Assembly (NCBI GenBank): GCA_963573385.1
Contig: CAUYLG010051256.1
Coordinates: forward strand, 1 to 64,000
DNA from: Cacajao melanocephalus
Taxonomy: Eukaryota; Chordata; Mammalia; Primates; Pitheciidae
Direction of reading: 5' to 3'
DNA: 64,000 bases
Shown here: piece by piece, positions 1-11,937 of the stretch
Numbering within the stretch: the stretch's first letter is position 1
Layout of the letters: each line of letters begins with the position of its first letter
The notes under the pieces: generated by a model
The model's database searches: none
What the model saw: only the letters and a program-made list of their open reading frames with translations
Told to the model about the DNA's origin: nothing
Position numbers and translations under genes: made by a program

Positions 1-377
1 AGCCATAAAAAATGGTGAATTTGTGTCCTTTGCAGGGACATGGATGAATCTGGAAACCATCATTGTCAGCAAACTGACACAAGAACAGAAAATCAAACAC
101 TGCATATTCTCACTCATAGGCAGGTGTTGAACAATGAGAACACATGGACACAAGGAGGGGAGTGTCACACACTGGGGTCTGTTGGGGTGTGCTGGGGAGG
201 GACAGCAGGGGTGGGGAGGTTGGGAAGGGATAACATGGGGAGAAATGCCAGATATAGGTGACGGGGGGATGGAGGCAGCAAACCATCTTGCCATGTATGT
301 ACCTATGCAACAATCCTGCATGATCGGCACATGTATCCCAGAACCTGAAGTACAATAGAAAAAAAAAGAAAGAAAAC
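1..377 (+). mobile_element. L1P-type LINE-1, 3' end (end of ORF2, 3' UTR, A-rich tail)
   Basis: The window opens inside an L1. The first 130 bases match the end of L1 ORF2 (region reading SKLTQEQK), then a G-rich 3' UTR, then an A-rich tail near 355-377. It is a primate-type L1 tail. The rest of the element lies to the left of the window. The short open frames here are ORF2 and 3' UTR remnants, not genes. Confidence 0.93.
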
Positions 378-2930
378 TCCTTGTCTTTTATATTCATATA
401 TATAGAAATATTTGAGAAATTTCAGGATGTTAGCATAGATAACATGCAAACAGCCAAAACCAAATGGTGATCTAGATCACTGTTATACATTAAAAGAGAG
501 AAGACTACACAGTTAAATGCACTTAGTTCAGAATGAGATTAAAAGACCTAACTGTCTAGTCATAAACTTTTCTGTGAGACATTGAAATTTTCATTAATTA
601 TTTCATTTTCTGTCCCAGAAAATTAGAGAGAAGTATTAAGGTTTTCCTCAACAAGCCTTGAGAATATATGCTCAATTTTGCGTTCAACCAAGGTATAGAA
701 ACCTAATGTTCTTCTGGCCAGTAGCTACAAAGAGGTTAATTGATGCCTTTAAAAGAATTCTAAGCTTCAAATATTCTGACCCACATAGAAAACAATTTCC
801 TCTATGTAATTCTACACATGGAATGGTGTTTTTTAAATAATTTACATCTTAAAAAAGCTTTTTCACTGGCCAACTGTCATGAGAATTGCTCCTTGTACTT
901 TATTAAGTCAAATGTTGAAGCAAGCAAATTGATGGCATTCGAAAACTGAATTAAGTTATTAATGCAAAATTACTATAACTTTCTTCATGATGATTTATTG
1001 GTCTAAAATAACTTGTTTCTGCTCAGAGAGTAGTTGGTAGTTGTAAGATGCTTATATACTTTTAAATACATCTTGTATAAAACATTAAGAAAGAATTTTA
1101 TTTTCCAAAGATCGAGCACATGTCTATCCAATGTAAGTCTTCTCAGAACCAACTGTAATTTTATCATCCCTTCTAGTGGTTGCTCTTAGTTCCAGATTTC
1201 TGGATTTGAAAATTTCTCAGGATCCTGTGAATATTATATAGCAAAATTTGAAGGATGGAGGGAAGGATGTGGACATTAAACTTACTAAAAACATTCTCAA
1301 GGCACGCCTGGAATGATGTACAAGGTTAATTTGTCTTGGATTTTTAAAAATTATCTTGAACAATCCATGAATTTTGTTAGCCAGCTACATGTATTCAAAA
1401 TGATGAGCTACATTGTTCATATTCACTCAAGTACATTATATTTCTAAAAAAAAACAAAAGAAAATTCATTGCCATAGAAAGTTGCTGTTTTCTCAGACTT
1501 AGAAAAGTGAAATCCCCTGTTTATTTATAACAACATTTAAGGCAGGCCAAGTTTTAGAGACTATAATTGCCAGATTTTAAATGGAGCATGAAACAGTCTA
1601 CCTCAAAGACTTCTCTTGGTGGCTTAGTAATTTTATCTTTTTCTACTCAGGATATCTATATAATTAAGCAGAATAAACTTGCACCATTTTTTTTTTTTTT
1701 TGCACATTTGACTTCACTCCTTTGGGGCAAATTTATTCCTTGAATAAAACAGAATTGCAAGTCTGAGACAGTTGATCATTAAAAGGCAACAAAATGTACA
1801 CCCCATGTTCAACATGCATTAGGTCATTGGCATTTTTGTATAATGACTTCATAAAAATATAGTCATGTGCATGACTGAAAATAAATTTATTTAAGTTTCA
1901 CTCAGTAAAAAAGCATTCAAGGAAGTAATTCAAAGAGTTTAAAACAATGATTTTCATTTTCCAGTCAAAATTACTCAAACGTATTTTAATTCAAAATCAA
2001 ATAAGGGTAAAACAATCAGGGAATCTTGAGGTTTGAAAGAGCCAAAGAGGCTGTCTTACTTCAGATAGTTTTAGATGTGTGTAATAAGGACTGAAACTAA
2101 CATTGCTTTAAGCAAGAAGAAAGATAAGTTTTCTCTTGTGTAATACTGCGGAAGAAGGCAAACTTTGCTAACAAGAATACTGTCCTCTATTCGGTCACCC
2201 AGGGACCCAGGATCCTATCATATCACTCTGCATCACTAGTCCATAAAATCCAAGATTGCTCATCACCTCGTTCCTATATCAGGCCCACTCTAAATATCGA
2301 ACATATCATTTCAGCTCATATCCCACAGCTGAAGGGATATAACGCAAAGGATGCAAAGGAGGCTGGGAGTTGTATTGTTTATTCCGAACAGTTATGTGGC
2401 TATGAAAGAAGGGCATAAGATGACTTAGAGGATAAGTAAAAATCTGTTCCCTAGAGGTTGTTTTAGATCTTAATACATAAAACAAATTAAAAAATAAAAA
2501 TAAAAAACTATCCATGGTTTCTTCATTCCCCATGAGGTTTCTCTAATGACTAGTTCTATAAAACATATTTAGAAACACTACTCAAGACCAGGATAGGAAA
2601 ATATCTTAAAGGGTCAGGCATGTAAAGTGAATAAATGCAGCAAGTTGGGTGGGACCTGTGACTGGCAGCAGGACAATCTAAAGAGAACATTCCCAGGTAG
2701 GTCTAACAGGGTCTGCTGCACTCTATACTGTTACATTGCTGCTTTGCAGAACTCTGAGTTCTGAGTTACGAGATATTCCCATTTTTCAAGAGAAGTCAGA
2801 AATCTATATTTTAGTGAAATCTCCTGATTTTTCAAATTGGTTATTAGTTAAAACATAATACTGTAAAGGACAAAAACACATCTACAAGCCAGATTTACTC
2901 AAGGGTCACTCAATGCAATCTACAATCTTC
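378..2930. other. No gene or recognised repeat
   Basis: AT-rich DNA of about 2.5 kb in which I recognise no repeat family, exon or RNA gene. A T-run sits near 1687-1701. Open frames are short and lack domains. Confidence 0.5.
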
Positions 2931-2934
2931 TGGA

Positions 2935-3040
2935 CCAATCATTTTATTTTCTAGACAAGAGACCTAGAGTGGTCAAGTGACTAGCTCACAGTCACATAGC
3001 TAGCCACACCTGGTTAGATATTTTGTCTTTCAGTTCAATA
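2935..3040 (-). repeat. MIR SINE fragment
   Basis: The stretch 'agtcacatagctagc' after a degenerate 'gacaagagacctagagtggtcaagtgac' region resembles the reverse-oriented core of MIR. It is short and diverged, so only moderately supported. Confidence 0.5.
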
Positions 3041-4844
3041 TTTCTTATATTATGTAATCATAAAATGTCACTACGAAGTTCAGAATAAGCAAATAAGAAA
3101 AAAATTATTTAAAAGTAGTCTAATTCTATGCTATAATTTAGTGTTCAGCTTTGAAATGAAATATTTGACAACAGATCAAGTGTGTGTTCCATGTCCAATT
3201 CCCTCTGAATCCCATAACTGAGAGTGAGATCTGTTCTATTTTCTACCCTCCTGACTTGTATTTGCCAGAGCCCCAGCTGCCTGATCAGTAACACATGAGG
3301 CCGGGAAGCGTCAAAGGATATCACTGGCTACGACCCAGGAGCCAATCTTTCCTTTCTCCAGCATGGCCCATTTAATTGCATACTCATATCATATCAGTGG
3401 CAGATTCATTGCAAAACACATTTTTCACTTTTATGTGTATTTTTTCCTGTGTTCTGTAAAGTTACATGGTTAAAATATTTTTGGCTGAAAACTTTAACTA
3501 TATAAAAATGGATAACATTTACCTTCTAAATGCCTTAGTTGAACTAAATTGTTCTGGATGAGTTATTAATATATGGTACTTGCATATGCTGTTTTGTCAA
3601 TATTTCTATTCTTTAGAGGCTTCTTGCAGAATAATCTTATACTAAAGTTTTTGAGTCCAGCATGGAAAAATACCTCATACCTTATTTCTACCTTATGGTG
3701 GAATATTTTGAGTGTAAACATCAATAAAAGAGCTGGGCTTATTTTCTAATTGTTAAAAAAACGTTTTGCTTTGATCAGTCTTTCCAACACTTAAGTAGAT
3801 TTTGTTTTGGTCTACTGAATGTTATCCTAGGCATATAATAAGAGGAAAGGCTGAAAATATTAGTCTATACTCATAATTCAAAAAGATAGTTTTCAAATTT
3901 GAATTTGCTTTAATTTAAAACATTTAGATCTCTCTCTCCTTTTTTCTCTCTCTTTTTGTCTTTAAACCAGAGGTTTTGGTGATTTCTGTGACACTAGCAG
4001 TGGGCAAAATTAATGCCTATACGGGGTCAACCTCAAAATGAGTTAAAAGGTGGATTTGATTTGGCTGAAAAAATATAAAATGTTTCCACTCTCTATTTCT
4101 AATGTCTTAAATCATTATATTTAATTAATAGAATGAATTAGATCACATGGAACAATTCTAATTTCACCATTAGAAAAACACATATACAAATGAACATGTA
4201 AAACTACTGTTTCCTGATCACTTTCTGAAGTCTTTTTTTCTCTTCTTTCTGTATCCTTCATTCTCTTTCTCTCTTCTGTTTGCTTCCATTACAGTTCTTT
4301 TTTAAATCTTTTAATTTCCCCTTAACATTCCCTCTAGTCCTCCTTCACTACCATTAGTGCATTCCTAAAAAGATTGGTGTAAATCATTTATAAGTTATAT
4401 TTTATTACAAATTTACCAAATATGTATATGTGTGTCCCTTTAGAAAAAAATGGACATATTGTTTAATAATTGCATTGAAGTCAGAAATAATCCTTTGTAA
4501 GTTTAACTGAAAGCTACCTTCTAATATATCATCCCTAATACCCAATATATGAGATGTGGTATTGATAAAAAGTTTCACACTTATTAATATATTTGAGAGA
4601 ATATTTTACAACCATGTTAATTCGTTTACATTTTCTTTTCTTCAGTTGTTTATCCATAAAGTAAAAAGGTCAGAGTAGAAAATATTTTTTTAAGTCCTCT
4701 AACTCTAAAAATCTGATTGTTTGTGTTTCTGATGACACAGTTAAGTGTTGCTTTTGAGCACCACCCTCTCAACCAAAGGAAAAAGAAGATGCATTAAAAT
4801 ATACTAAACTTTTGCAAATGCTGATCTTTTGCCAGGTGCCTTTA
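3041..4844. other. No gene or recognised repeat
   Basis: Mostly AT-rich unrecognised sequence. There are pyrimidine-rich low-complexity patches near 3930-3960 and 4225-4320. A slightly GC-richer stretch at 3180-3380 has no identifiable coding signal. Confidence 0.45.
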
Positions 4845-5325
4845 TCTTCTTTATATTGATACCTAATATTTGTACATATTTATGGGGCATATGTCATATT
4901 TTATTATATACATAAAATGTGCAATAATAAAGTAAATCAGGGTATTTGGGGTATCCATCACCTTGAGTGGTTAACATTTCTATATGTTGGGAATATTTCA
5001 AATTCTCTCTTCTAGCCATTTTGAAATATACCATACGTTTTTGTTAACTATAGTCATCCTACTCTGCTATCAAACATAGCAGAATATTTTAACTTATTTC
5101 TTGTATCTAACTTATTTTAACTTATTTCTTATATCTAACTGCATATTTGTACCCATTAATCAAATTCTCTTTATCTCCAACCCCCACCTTCATACCCCTC
5201 CTAGTCTCTGGTATCTATCATCTTCTACTCTATACCTTCATAAGATAAACCTTTTTAAGCTTCCACATATAAGTGAGAAAACTCAATATTTGTTTTTCTG
5301 CAGGCACCTTCATCTTTAACCTAAG
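4845..5325 (-). mobile_element. L1MA/L1MB LINE-1 3' end
   Basis: Reverse-oriented 3' UTR of an older L1. Recognisable landmarks are 'tatttatggggcatatgt', 'gtatccatcaccttgagtgg', 'ttttgaaatataccatac' and 'ttgttaactatagtcatcct'. The copy is truncated near 5325. It carries a local tandem duplication at 5087-5139. Confidence 0.85.
5087..5139. repeat. Two-copy tandem duplication, period 28 bp
   Basis: A 25-base unit at 5087-5111 recurs at 5115-5139 with one difference, inside the L1 tail. It is probably a replication-slippage product. Confidence 0.85.
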
Positions 5326-5966
5326 TAAAAAGCATTCTATTTCCACTACATTTATGGTAAAGGCTTTTGTCTTCTTAAAAATTGGACTCTTTTCCTTTCT
5401 CTGCTAAAGAGAACAGCCTGGCTTGGCTAAGGTACAGGTGGTAATTTTGCTTACATTAAACAGGGAGCAAAGATAGAAATATAATAGAAAGATAAAACCT
5501 TAAGCAACAGGAGTCAGAGAAGAAAGTTTACCTAGCATTACGGCAAGAAAAAAGTTATTCACCAAGCACAGCCAAGGGCAAATGTGGCTTCAGCCTGATC
5601 CCTGTGAATCATTTCACACATACAATGTTGAATCACAGTCTGGATTTAAATGAATAATTAAACCAAATAAAGGACAGACCACCCAAATGAAGGGGATCTT
5701 TACTTACCCTGCCTCATTTTCACCCACCACCTTCTTCAATGACAAGCTGGATGCCAAAGCTCAAGAGTAAAAGGAATAAAAAGTAGTTATCAATTCAGTG
5801 AAAACAGATTTGGTCTTATGATTTAATTTTCTGGTTGGATCTTATTTTTCTTACTACAGCATTCTTCATTTTTTAAGAATGCAGTTAAACTGAGGCAGTT
5901 CAATTTACCAATTATGTGAAAAGTAAGTACGTGAAGAAAGCAATAGAAAAAAAAATATTGAGAGCA
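5326..5966. other. No gene or recognised repeat
   Basis: Unrecognised sequence between the L1 tail and the Tigger element. No coding or RNA signal seen. Confidence 0.45.
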
Positions 5967-6837
5967 CTGACATGTGTCACTTCACCATAGGGACACATTC
6001 TGAGAAATGTATTGTTAGGCAAGCTCCTCATCATGTGAACATGGCAGACTGCACTTTCACAAACCTAGATGGCATAATCTACCACACACCTAAGCTATAT
6101 GGTATAGCCTATTGCTCCTCAGCTACAAACATGTACAGCATGTTATTGTAGTGAATACTATAGGCTACCATAACCCATAAGTATTTGTGTATCTAAACAT
6201 ACCTACACATAGAAAAAGGTACAGTAAAAATACAGTATTAATGATTTTTAGATGGCACATCTATATACGGCACTTATCATGAACGGAGCCTGCAGAACCG
6301 AAAGTTGCTCTGGGTGAGTTAGTGAATGAGGGGAGTGAATGTGAAGGCCTGAGACACTACTACATATTTCTATAGACTTTATAAACACTGTACACTGAAG
6401 CTATGCCACATTTATTTTTTAGTTGTATTTCTTCAATAATAAATTAACCTTAGCTTACTATAACTTTTTTACTTTAAAAGCATTTTAATTTCTAAAAACT
6501 TTTTGACTCTTTAATAACACTTAGCTTAAAACTTACATATTGTATAGCTGTGCAAAAATTGTTTCTTTCTTTATATCCATATTTTATAAGTTGTTTTCTA
6601 TTTTTAATTTTTTTTTTTTGCTTTTTAAACTTTCTTGTTAAAAACTAAAATGCAAATACATACATGAGCCTAGGCCTCTACTATCTTCCACCGCCACATA
6701 TTATCTCACTGGAAGGTCTGCAGGGCCAGTAACGTGCGTGGAGCTGCCGTCTTCTCTGATAAAAATGCCTTCTTCTGGAATATCTCCTAACATGACTGGT
6801 GCTGCTTTACAATTAACTTTTTTATTTTATTTATTTT

Positions 6838-7080
6838 TAATACCCTGAGTTTATGAAACATTAATCTTAGTACATTTTCTTTTGAAGCATCTTCTCATAT
6901 GTGTTACTCTTATTCATTTCTACCGCAACCACCCTGGTTCATGTTTTCATCATTTAAGTTTCCATAACCAGGTTATGGAGCTGTCTTCATCCAATTAGAT
7001 ACAAAGAGAAAAAAATATCCTTTAGTTTTTATCTGCTACTTACTGCCTTAAACACACTCTTTTGGCTTTCCTTCCCTCAA
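6838..7080 (-). other. Non-Tigger, non-L1 segment: candidate L1 3' transduction
   Basis: About 240 bp that matches neither the host Tigger nor the L1. It lies between the A-rich tail of the minus-strand L1 (T-rich at 7085-7115) and a second T-rich run at 6820-6837. That is the layout expected if an L1 transcript read through into downstream DNA and was copied with it. The placement is seen; the mechanism is inferred. Confidence 0.45.
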
Positions 7081-7311
7081 TTCTTTGTTTTTAAATTTAA
7101 TTTTATTTTATTTTAAGTTACAGGATACATGTGCAAGATGTGCAGATTTGTTACATAGGTAAACATGTGACATGGTGGTTTGCTGCACCTATCAACCGAT
7201 CACCTAGGTATTAAGCCTTACATGCATTAGCTATTTATCCTAATACTCTCCTCCCAGACCCTCAAATGGGAGCTGAATAATGAGAACACATGGACATAGG
7301 GAAGGGAACAA
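7081..7311 (-). mobile_element. L1P LINE-1, short, with inverted 5' portion
   Basis: 7081-7265 is the L1 3' UTR in reverse ('aggatacatgtgcaagatg', 'ttgttacataggtaaacatg', 'ggtggtttgctgcacctatc'). From about 7267 the orientation flips: 'ataatgagaacacatggaca' is plus-strand L1 from just upstream in the element. This is the classic 5' inversion of twin priming. A candidate target duplication is 'aacttttttat' near 6817 and 'aacttcttttat' near 7312. Confidence 0.8.
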
Positions 7312-7721
7312 CTTCTTTTATAAGTATAAGGAGTACCCTCTAAAATAATGATAAAGAGTGTAGAGTGTGGTATAGTAAACACATAAACCAATAACATAGT
7401 CATTATGAAGTACTATGAAGCATACATAATTGCATCTGCTGTACTTTTATAGGACTGACAGTGCAGTAAGTTTGTTTACACCAGCACCACCACAAACACA
7501 TGGGTGATGTGTTGCACTATGACATTGCAATGGCCACAAGTTCACTCAACAATAGGACTTTCTCAGCTGCATTATAATTTTATAGGACCATCATTGTATA
7601 TGCAGTCCATCTTTGACCAAAACATTGTTATGTGGCACATAGCTGTACTTTCAGGGGGCAGAGAATTAAGCAAGAGAAAGAAATAAAAGAAAAAATAACG
7701 CAATAATGAGCAGTAAGTGCC

Positions 7722-8135
7722 TTTGTTCCTTTCATGCTGCTATACCAGAATACCAAAGATGGGTAATTTATAAAGAACATAAATTTATTTCATACACTTC
7801 TGGAAGCTGGAAAGTCTAAGATCATGGCACCAGCAGATTTGGTATCTCTAAGGGCCCAGTCTGTTTCTAAGTTGGTGCCTTGAACTCTATATCCTCTGGA
7901 GGGAAGGAACACTGTTTCTCACATGGCAAAAAAAACAGAAGTGTAAAGAGAAAGAACCCAGTCCTGAAATTTTTTTTTTTTTTTTTTTGCCAAATATGCC
8001 CAGAGACCTCATGGACAGGTTTAATGTATTAAAAAAAAGAATTTCAGGAGAGGGTTCTTTCTCTTTACACTTCTTAAAGGTGAACTATATTTCATCATGA
8101 GTTTTGGAGGGAACTAACATTCAACTTCATAGCAA
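7722..8135 (-). mobile_element. ERVL-MaLR LTR (MLT1/MST group), solo
   Basis: Reverse-oriented LTR: 'gggtaatttataaagaac' and 'ctggaagctggaaagtctaa' near the left end, 'gttttggagggaactaacat' near the right. No internal retroviral sequence adjoins it. Its middle is disrupted by a short inverted duplication with long T and A runs. Confidence 0.75.
7938..8073. repeat. Inverted repeat (hairpin), 43-bp arms, 50-bp loop
   Basis: Arm 7938-7980 is the reverse complement of 8031-8073 at about 40 of 43 positions, counted by eye. The arms hold 'gtgtaaagagaaagaacc' and its complement. The structure is not a normal part of this LTR family as I know it. Confidence 0.9.
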
Positions 8136-8150
8136 TAAACAAGGAAAGGG

Positions 8151-8232
8151 ATTCTCTCCCTCTCTCCCTCTGTAATTCCCCATTTCCCCCTTTCTTTAAA
8201 CCTCCTTCTCTCCTTCTCTCCTTTTCTATCTC
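8151..8232. repeat. Pyrimidine-rich low-complexity tract
   Basis: Dense CT-only runs such as 'tctccctctctccctctg' and 'ccttctctccttctctcc'. No other feature seen. Confidence 0.85.
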
Positions 8233-8429
8233 CTTGACTTTGCAGCTTCTAACCTACCTCTCCTCTACTTAGGAGCCTATTCCTTGAAGAGCCATTCTTG
8301 TTCTTCCACTCTTTACTTAGGACTCTTAGTGTTGTGTGAGTTAGGAAGGGAAGTCGGGTAGATTTGCAAAGTAGTATATTCTCCACTAAATTACTCTAAT
8401 TCCTAACTGACTTCTCTGCCACGAACTTG

Positions 8430-8870
8430 GCCCCTCACCAATCTGTCCTCCACATCACTGCCAGAAAAAAAATCATTCTAAAATGCAAAAATAATCACCT
8501 CAGGACCATGCAAGAGATCTTTTGAAATTACTCCTTAAGATGTATGGATGCTGTTATCTAAATTAGCTGAGCTCAAAGATCATCACTCCATCTCCAGCTA
8601 CCCCAAAATACTTATAATTTCCCAAATAAATCATACAGGGTTCATACTTAATTCCACCTTTGCACAGATTCCTCTGCATCTGACTATTTTCTGACCATCC
8701 TTAAAAATTGACTTTGAGCCATCCTCCTCCAGGAAGCTTTCTCTTACTCATATGATTTAGTTATCTCTGCTCTGCATGTATCACAGCAAATCTTACATGT
8801 AATTATTAGATTTATTTGTCTGTCTTCTACTCACATACAAGATTGTAAGCAGGACAGCAAAGTGTCAGCA
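8430..8870 (+). mobile_element. LINE-2 (L2) 3' end
   Basis: Ordered L2 landmarks: 'caccaatctgtcctccacatc', 'cctcctccaggaagctttctc', 'ttatttgtctgtcttctac', and 'agattgtaagcaggacagc'. Diverged, as expected for a mammal-wide element. Confidence 0.75.
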
Positions 8871-8989
8871 ATAGGGAAGGCATTAGGTGTTGGGAGATGC
8901 TGACACATAGCATTAAAATGTAGACGCTCCACCTTCATTACACACCAATTGTATATGGTATGTGCCTAACAGTCACAACACTTCACATC

Positions 8990-9066
8990 CTACACCTCAG
9001 TTTCCTCATCTATCAAGCTGAAAAAGCCTGGCATGCAGAAAGCACTCAAGATATATTAACTAGTAT
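8990..9066 (+). repeat. MIR SINE fragment, internally deleted
   Basis: 'cctcagtttcctcatctatc' is followed soon by 'gcctggcatgcagaaagc', which are two MIR blocks brought together by a deletion. Confidence 0.55.
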
Positions 9067-9097
9067 AATCCACTCAGTATCTTTTTAGTATCTCTAA

Positions 9098-9150
9098 CCT
9101 ATCTATGTCTATATCTATAGCTATATCTACATCTATATCTTTGTACTTGT
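9098..9150. repeat. Degenerate TATC-type simple repeat
   Basis: Imperfect repeats of 'ctatat' and 'ctatc', for example 'ctatatctatagctatatct'. Confidence 0.8.
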
Positions 9151-9159
9151 CTAGATAAT

Positions 9160-10995
9160 AATAGAACCTAGACCCTGTTGTCACTCTTAATGTAGTCATA
9201 TCTAAAGGCTACTCCCTCAGTAGGGCTCTACTCTCTCAGAAATATGCTCCAGAAGCCAGTCGTAAATTAATATGCCAAATACTCTTTAAATTAAATATGT
9301 TCAATAGACACATTAGGATGTCACAGAATCATAAAAAGACTTCAAGCCAAATTTTTTATTTTATTCAACCAGTACACACGGTATACTCTTTCCTTGAGAT
9401 GGTCTCAGTTTATGCCTTTACTTCTTGCATAATGATTAGTAGTATCCCTTTTCACTTTCAGACATGTCCTGATTTGGACAATCAATTATATAACCATTCT
9501 ATTTATGGCTCATGCTGATTCTGATTGGTCATAGGTCATAGCGTTTCCTTCTACTTGGTCAGTGTCTGTGCAATACCAGTTGTTAAATATTTTTAAATAG
9601 TTTATATGCCTGTGAGATAATTGAGGCATGGAAAGGTAATATGATTTTTTTGTAAAATGATTCATTCCTTTAAAATGAACTGAATTCAAATTCATTAAGT
9701 CCTTAGAATAAGAAAAGTGAAAAAGACAAAACAAAAGAAAACCTCTAAGGACTGACCTGAAAACAGAAGGAAGACATGGGCAATTTTGACTCTCACTGGT
9801 AATACCTCTTCAGTCCCATCCTTTCCACCTGGACTCTCTCTTCTTTTTCTTAGGTTCAGTCACTGTTGAGAATATTTGTTCTTTATTACCTCCATAACCT
9901 CACAGGAACTTAAGGTGCTAACCTAGACACTCAGTTGTTCTATCTGTTCAAAATGGAAACTCGAGCTATTGTCCCCTCTTTATATGAGCATTCCCTATCG
10001 ATTTGCAGATAATTTAGACAGAAATGTCTTCTACTTGATTAGCCATAGAATTCCTTCAAAGAGTATATATCCTTGAAAGGCAGAGCAAGAACAACAAGTT
10101 CTGTAGTTAAGAAAGCATTATGCTTGCCATATCCATAATGCTATCCTTCTTAGACTGAAAGGATAATGAGAATTGTACCATACAATCATTTAATGAAGAG
10201 AAAATGTTTCCGCCAAAGAGCCTTTAATGTGAATTAAATTTTCATGGTAAGAAAAGCTATGCAACATATTCAGGATAAAGTGCTTCCCAAGAAGAATATG
10301 ATCTTGAGGAGGAACTTTTTTTACTTTCCCAGGAGGCTTAAGGAGTTAAGACCTAAGATCTAAAGCAGTAAATCATGGTGTTTATTCCATGATTTCCTAC
10401 AGACAGAGACAGAGTTGTAGTGGTTCAGGTTGGAGCTTAACAAAGTAATTTTAGTCCCAATAAAGTTTTCTCTAAAGGTCTAATTTGCTTCTGTCTATTT
10501 ATTGCCACCCATATGAAACATCTTCCAAAAACCACAGTGAGATGTATACAAGTTGAATAGTGATGAATAAACTCAATAAAAAAATCATAATAATAATCCT
10601 TTAGAAGCAACCACTGTTCTGATTTCTTTTGCTATCATAGTTTTTTGCTCTAGACTTTCATATTAACATAATAATATAACATGTATTCTTTTAGGCCAAA
10701 AAGTGCCACAGAGCTGCTTATGTTTGGGGTTTTTTGAGGGGGCAGTTCCAATTAACCTATCAGATTAGACCTACCCTGAGTAGTTTTTGCCTGTCATCTA
10801 TTGACCTACTGCTACTTCGACACAAACAGACACAAAATGTTCATGAGCAAAAGCAAACCTTTTGTTCATGTGTACCTAATACAGCAACATATTTTTGTTA
10901 TCAGAAAAGAATTTCTCAGATTATTTGGTTCATCAAATATTGATATTTCAAAAAGAAAAAAATGATATAGCTTCAACAGAAACTCTAAATCATAA
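9160..10995. other. No gene or recognised repeat
   Basis: About 1.8 kb of AT-rich sequence without a recognised transposon, exon or RNA gene. Open frames of 60-75 codons occur on both strands with no domain signal. Confidence 0.45.
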
Positions 10996-11004
10996 ACTCT
11001 AAAT

Positions 11005-11216
11005 GTAACTGCCTGGGCCTAAATCTTGGCTTCATCTCTTACTCACCTTAGGGTAAGTTACTTCTTCTCTGCCTGTTACTCATCGGTAAAGTGATGAATG
11101 TTATAGAACCATCCTTATAGAGCTGCTATGAGGATTAGATCAGTTCATATATAGAAAGCATTTACCATGGTGTCTAGCACATAGCAAGCACCCAATATAC
11201 TTTAGCTATTATCACA
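11005..11216 (+). repeat. MIR SINE, near full length
   Basis: MIR blocks in order: 'ctgcctgggcctaaatcttgg', 'cttagggtaagttacttc', 'gagctgctatgaggattaga', and 'tgtctagcacatagcaagca'. The copy is diverged but complete in layout. Confidence 0.85.
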
Positions 11217-11640
11217 GATATATAAGTAATATGTGAATTTGAACATATCAAACATATTTTATTTTTGTATTACATGAATGTTAATCTTCCCATGTGACAT
11301 AAAAATACATCAAAAACTTAAGAGAAAAGAATACAAAATTTATCTATTATGATTCATTATCTTATGCTAAGTCAGCCCTAGAAAATTGGTTTTCACTGTT
11401 AAAAATAGAAAACTTGAAATATAAAGATGCTTAAACTTTCTATGACCTGCTGGGCCAATGCCCATTAGTACAGCAGATAAGAATTGATCCATGATTCTGG
11501 CACCACCTTCCAGGTTTTCTAAAGCCTTTGCTCTGGCAATTCAGGACCTAGCCAGAGTGCTTTTCCCAGGGCTTCACTCTTGTTTTCATTGTGCTTTTCT
11601 GAGCATAGTTATGGTGTCCATTTTCCTTGTTATTTCTCTC

Positions 11641-11937
11641 TTTTTTTTTTTTCCTTTTTTGAGACAGACTTGCTCTGTTGCCCAGGCTGGAGTGCAGTGG
11701 TACAATCTCAGCTCACTATAACCTCCATATCCCCAGTTCAAGCGATTTCTCCTGCCTCAGCCTCCCAAGTAGCTGAGATTACAGGCACATGCCACCATGC
11801 CCAGCCGTTTTTTGTATTTTTAGTAGTGGTGGGGTTTCACCATGTTGGTCAGGCTGGTCTTAAACGCCTGACCTCAAGATCCACCCACCTCAGCCTCCCA
11901 AGTGCTGGGATTACAGGTGACAGCCACTGGCCCAGCC
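11641..11937 (-). mobile_element. Alu SINE, full length
   Basis: Reverse-oriented Alu starting with its T-rich tail and 'gagacagacttgctctgttg' and ending at 'ggcccagcc'. Flanks 'tttctctctttttt' and 'tttctcttcttttt' are a plausible target duplication. The 138-codon plus-strand frame here is antisense Alu and not a gene. Confidence 0.97.

Larger units (their letters stand above)
5967..7644 (-). mobile_element. Tigger (MER2-group) TcMar DNA transposon, split by an L1
   Basis: Both ends resemble MER2-type inverted termini (left 'ctgacatgtgtcacttcacc', right 'ttatgtggcacatagctg' followed by TA). Internal Tigger sequence is continuous: 'gcctattgctcctcagctac', 'cttcaataataaattaacct', 'cttcttctggaatatctcc'. 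The acidic end of the transposase frame lies on the minus strand near 6680-6700 and is broken. An L1-derived insertion occupies about 6830-7311; Tigger sequence resumes at 'taaggagtaccctctaaaataatg'. No intact transposase remains. Confidence 0.85.
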
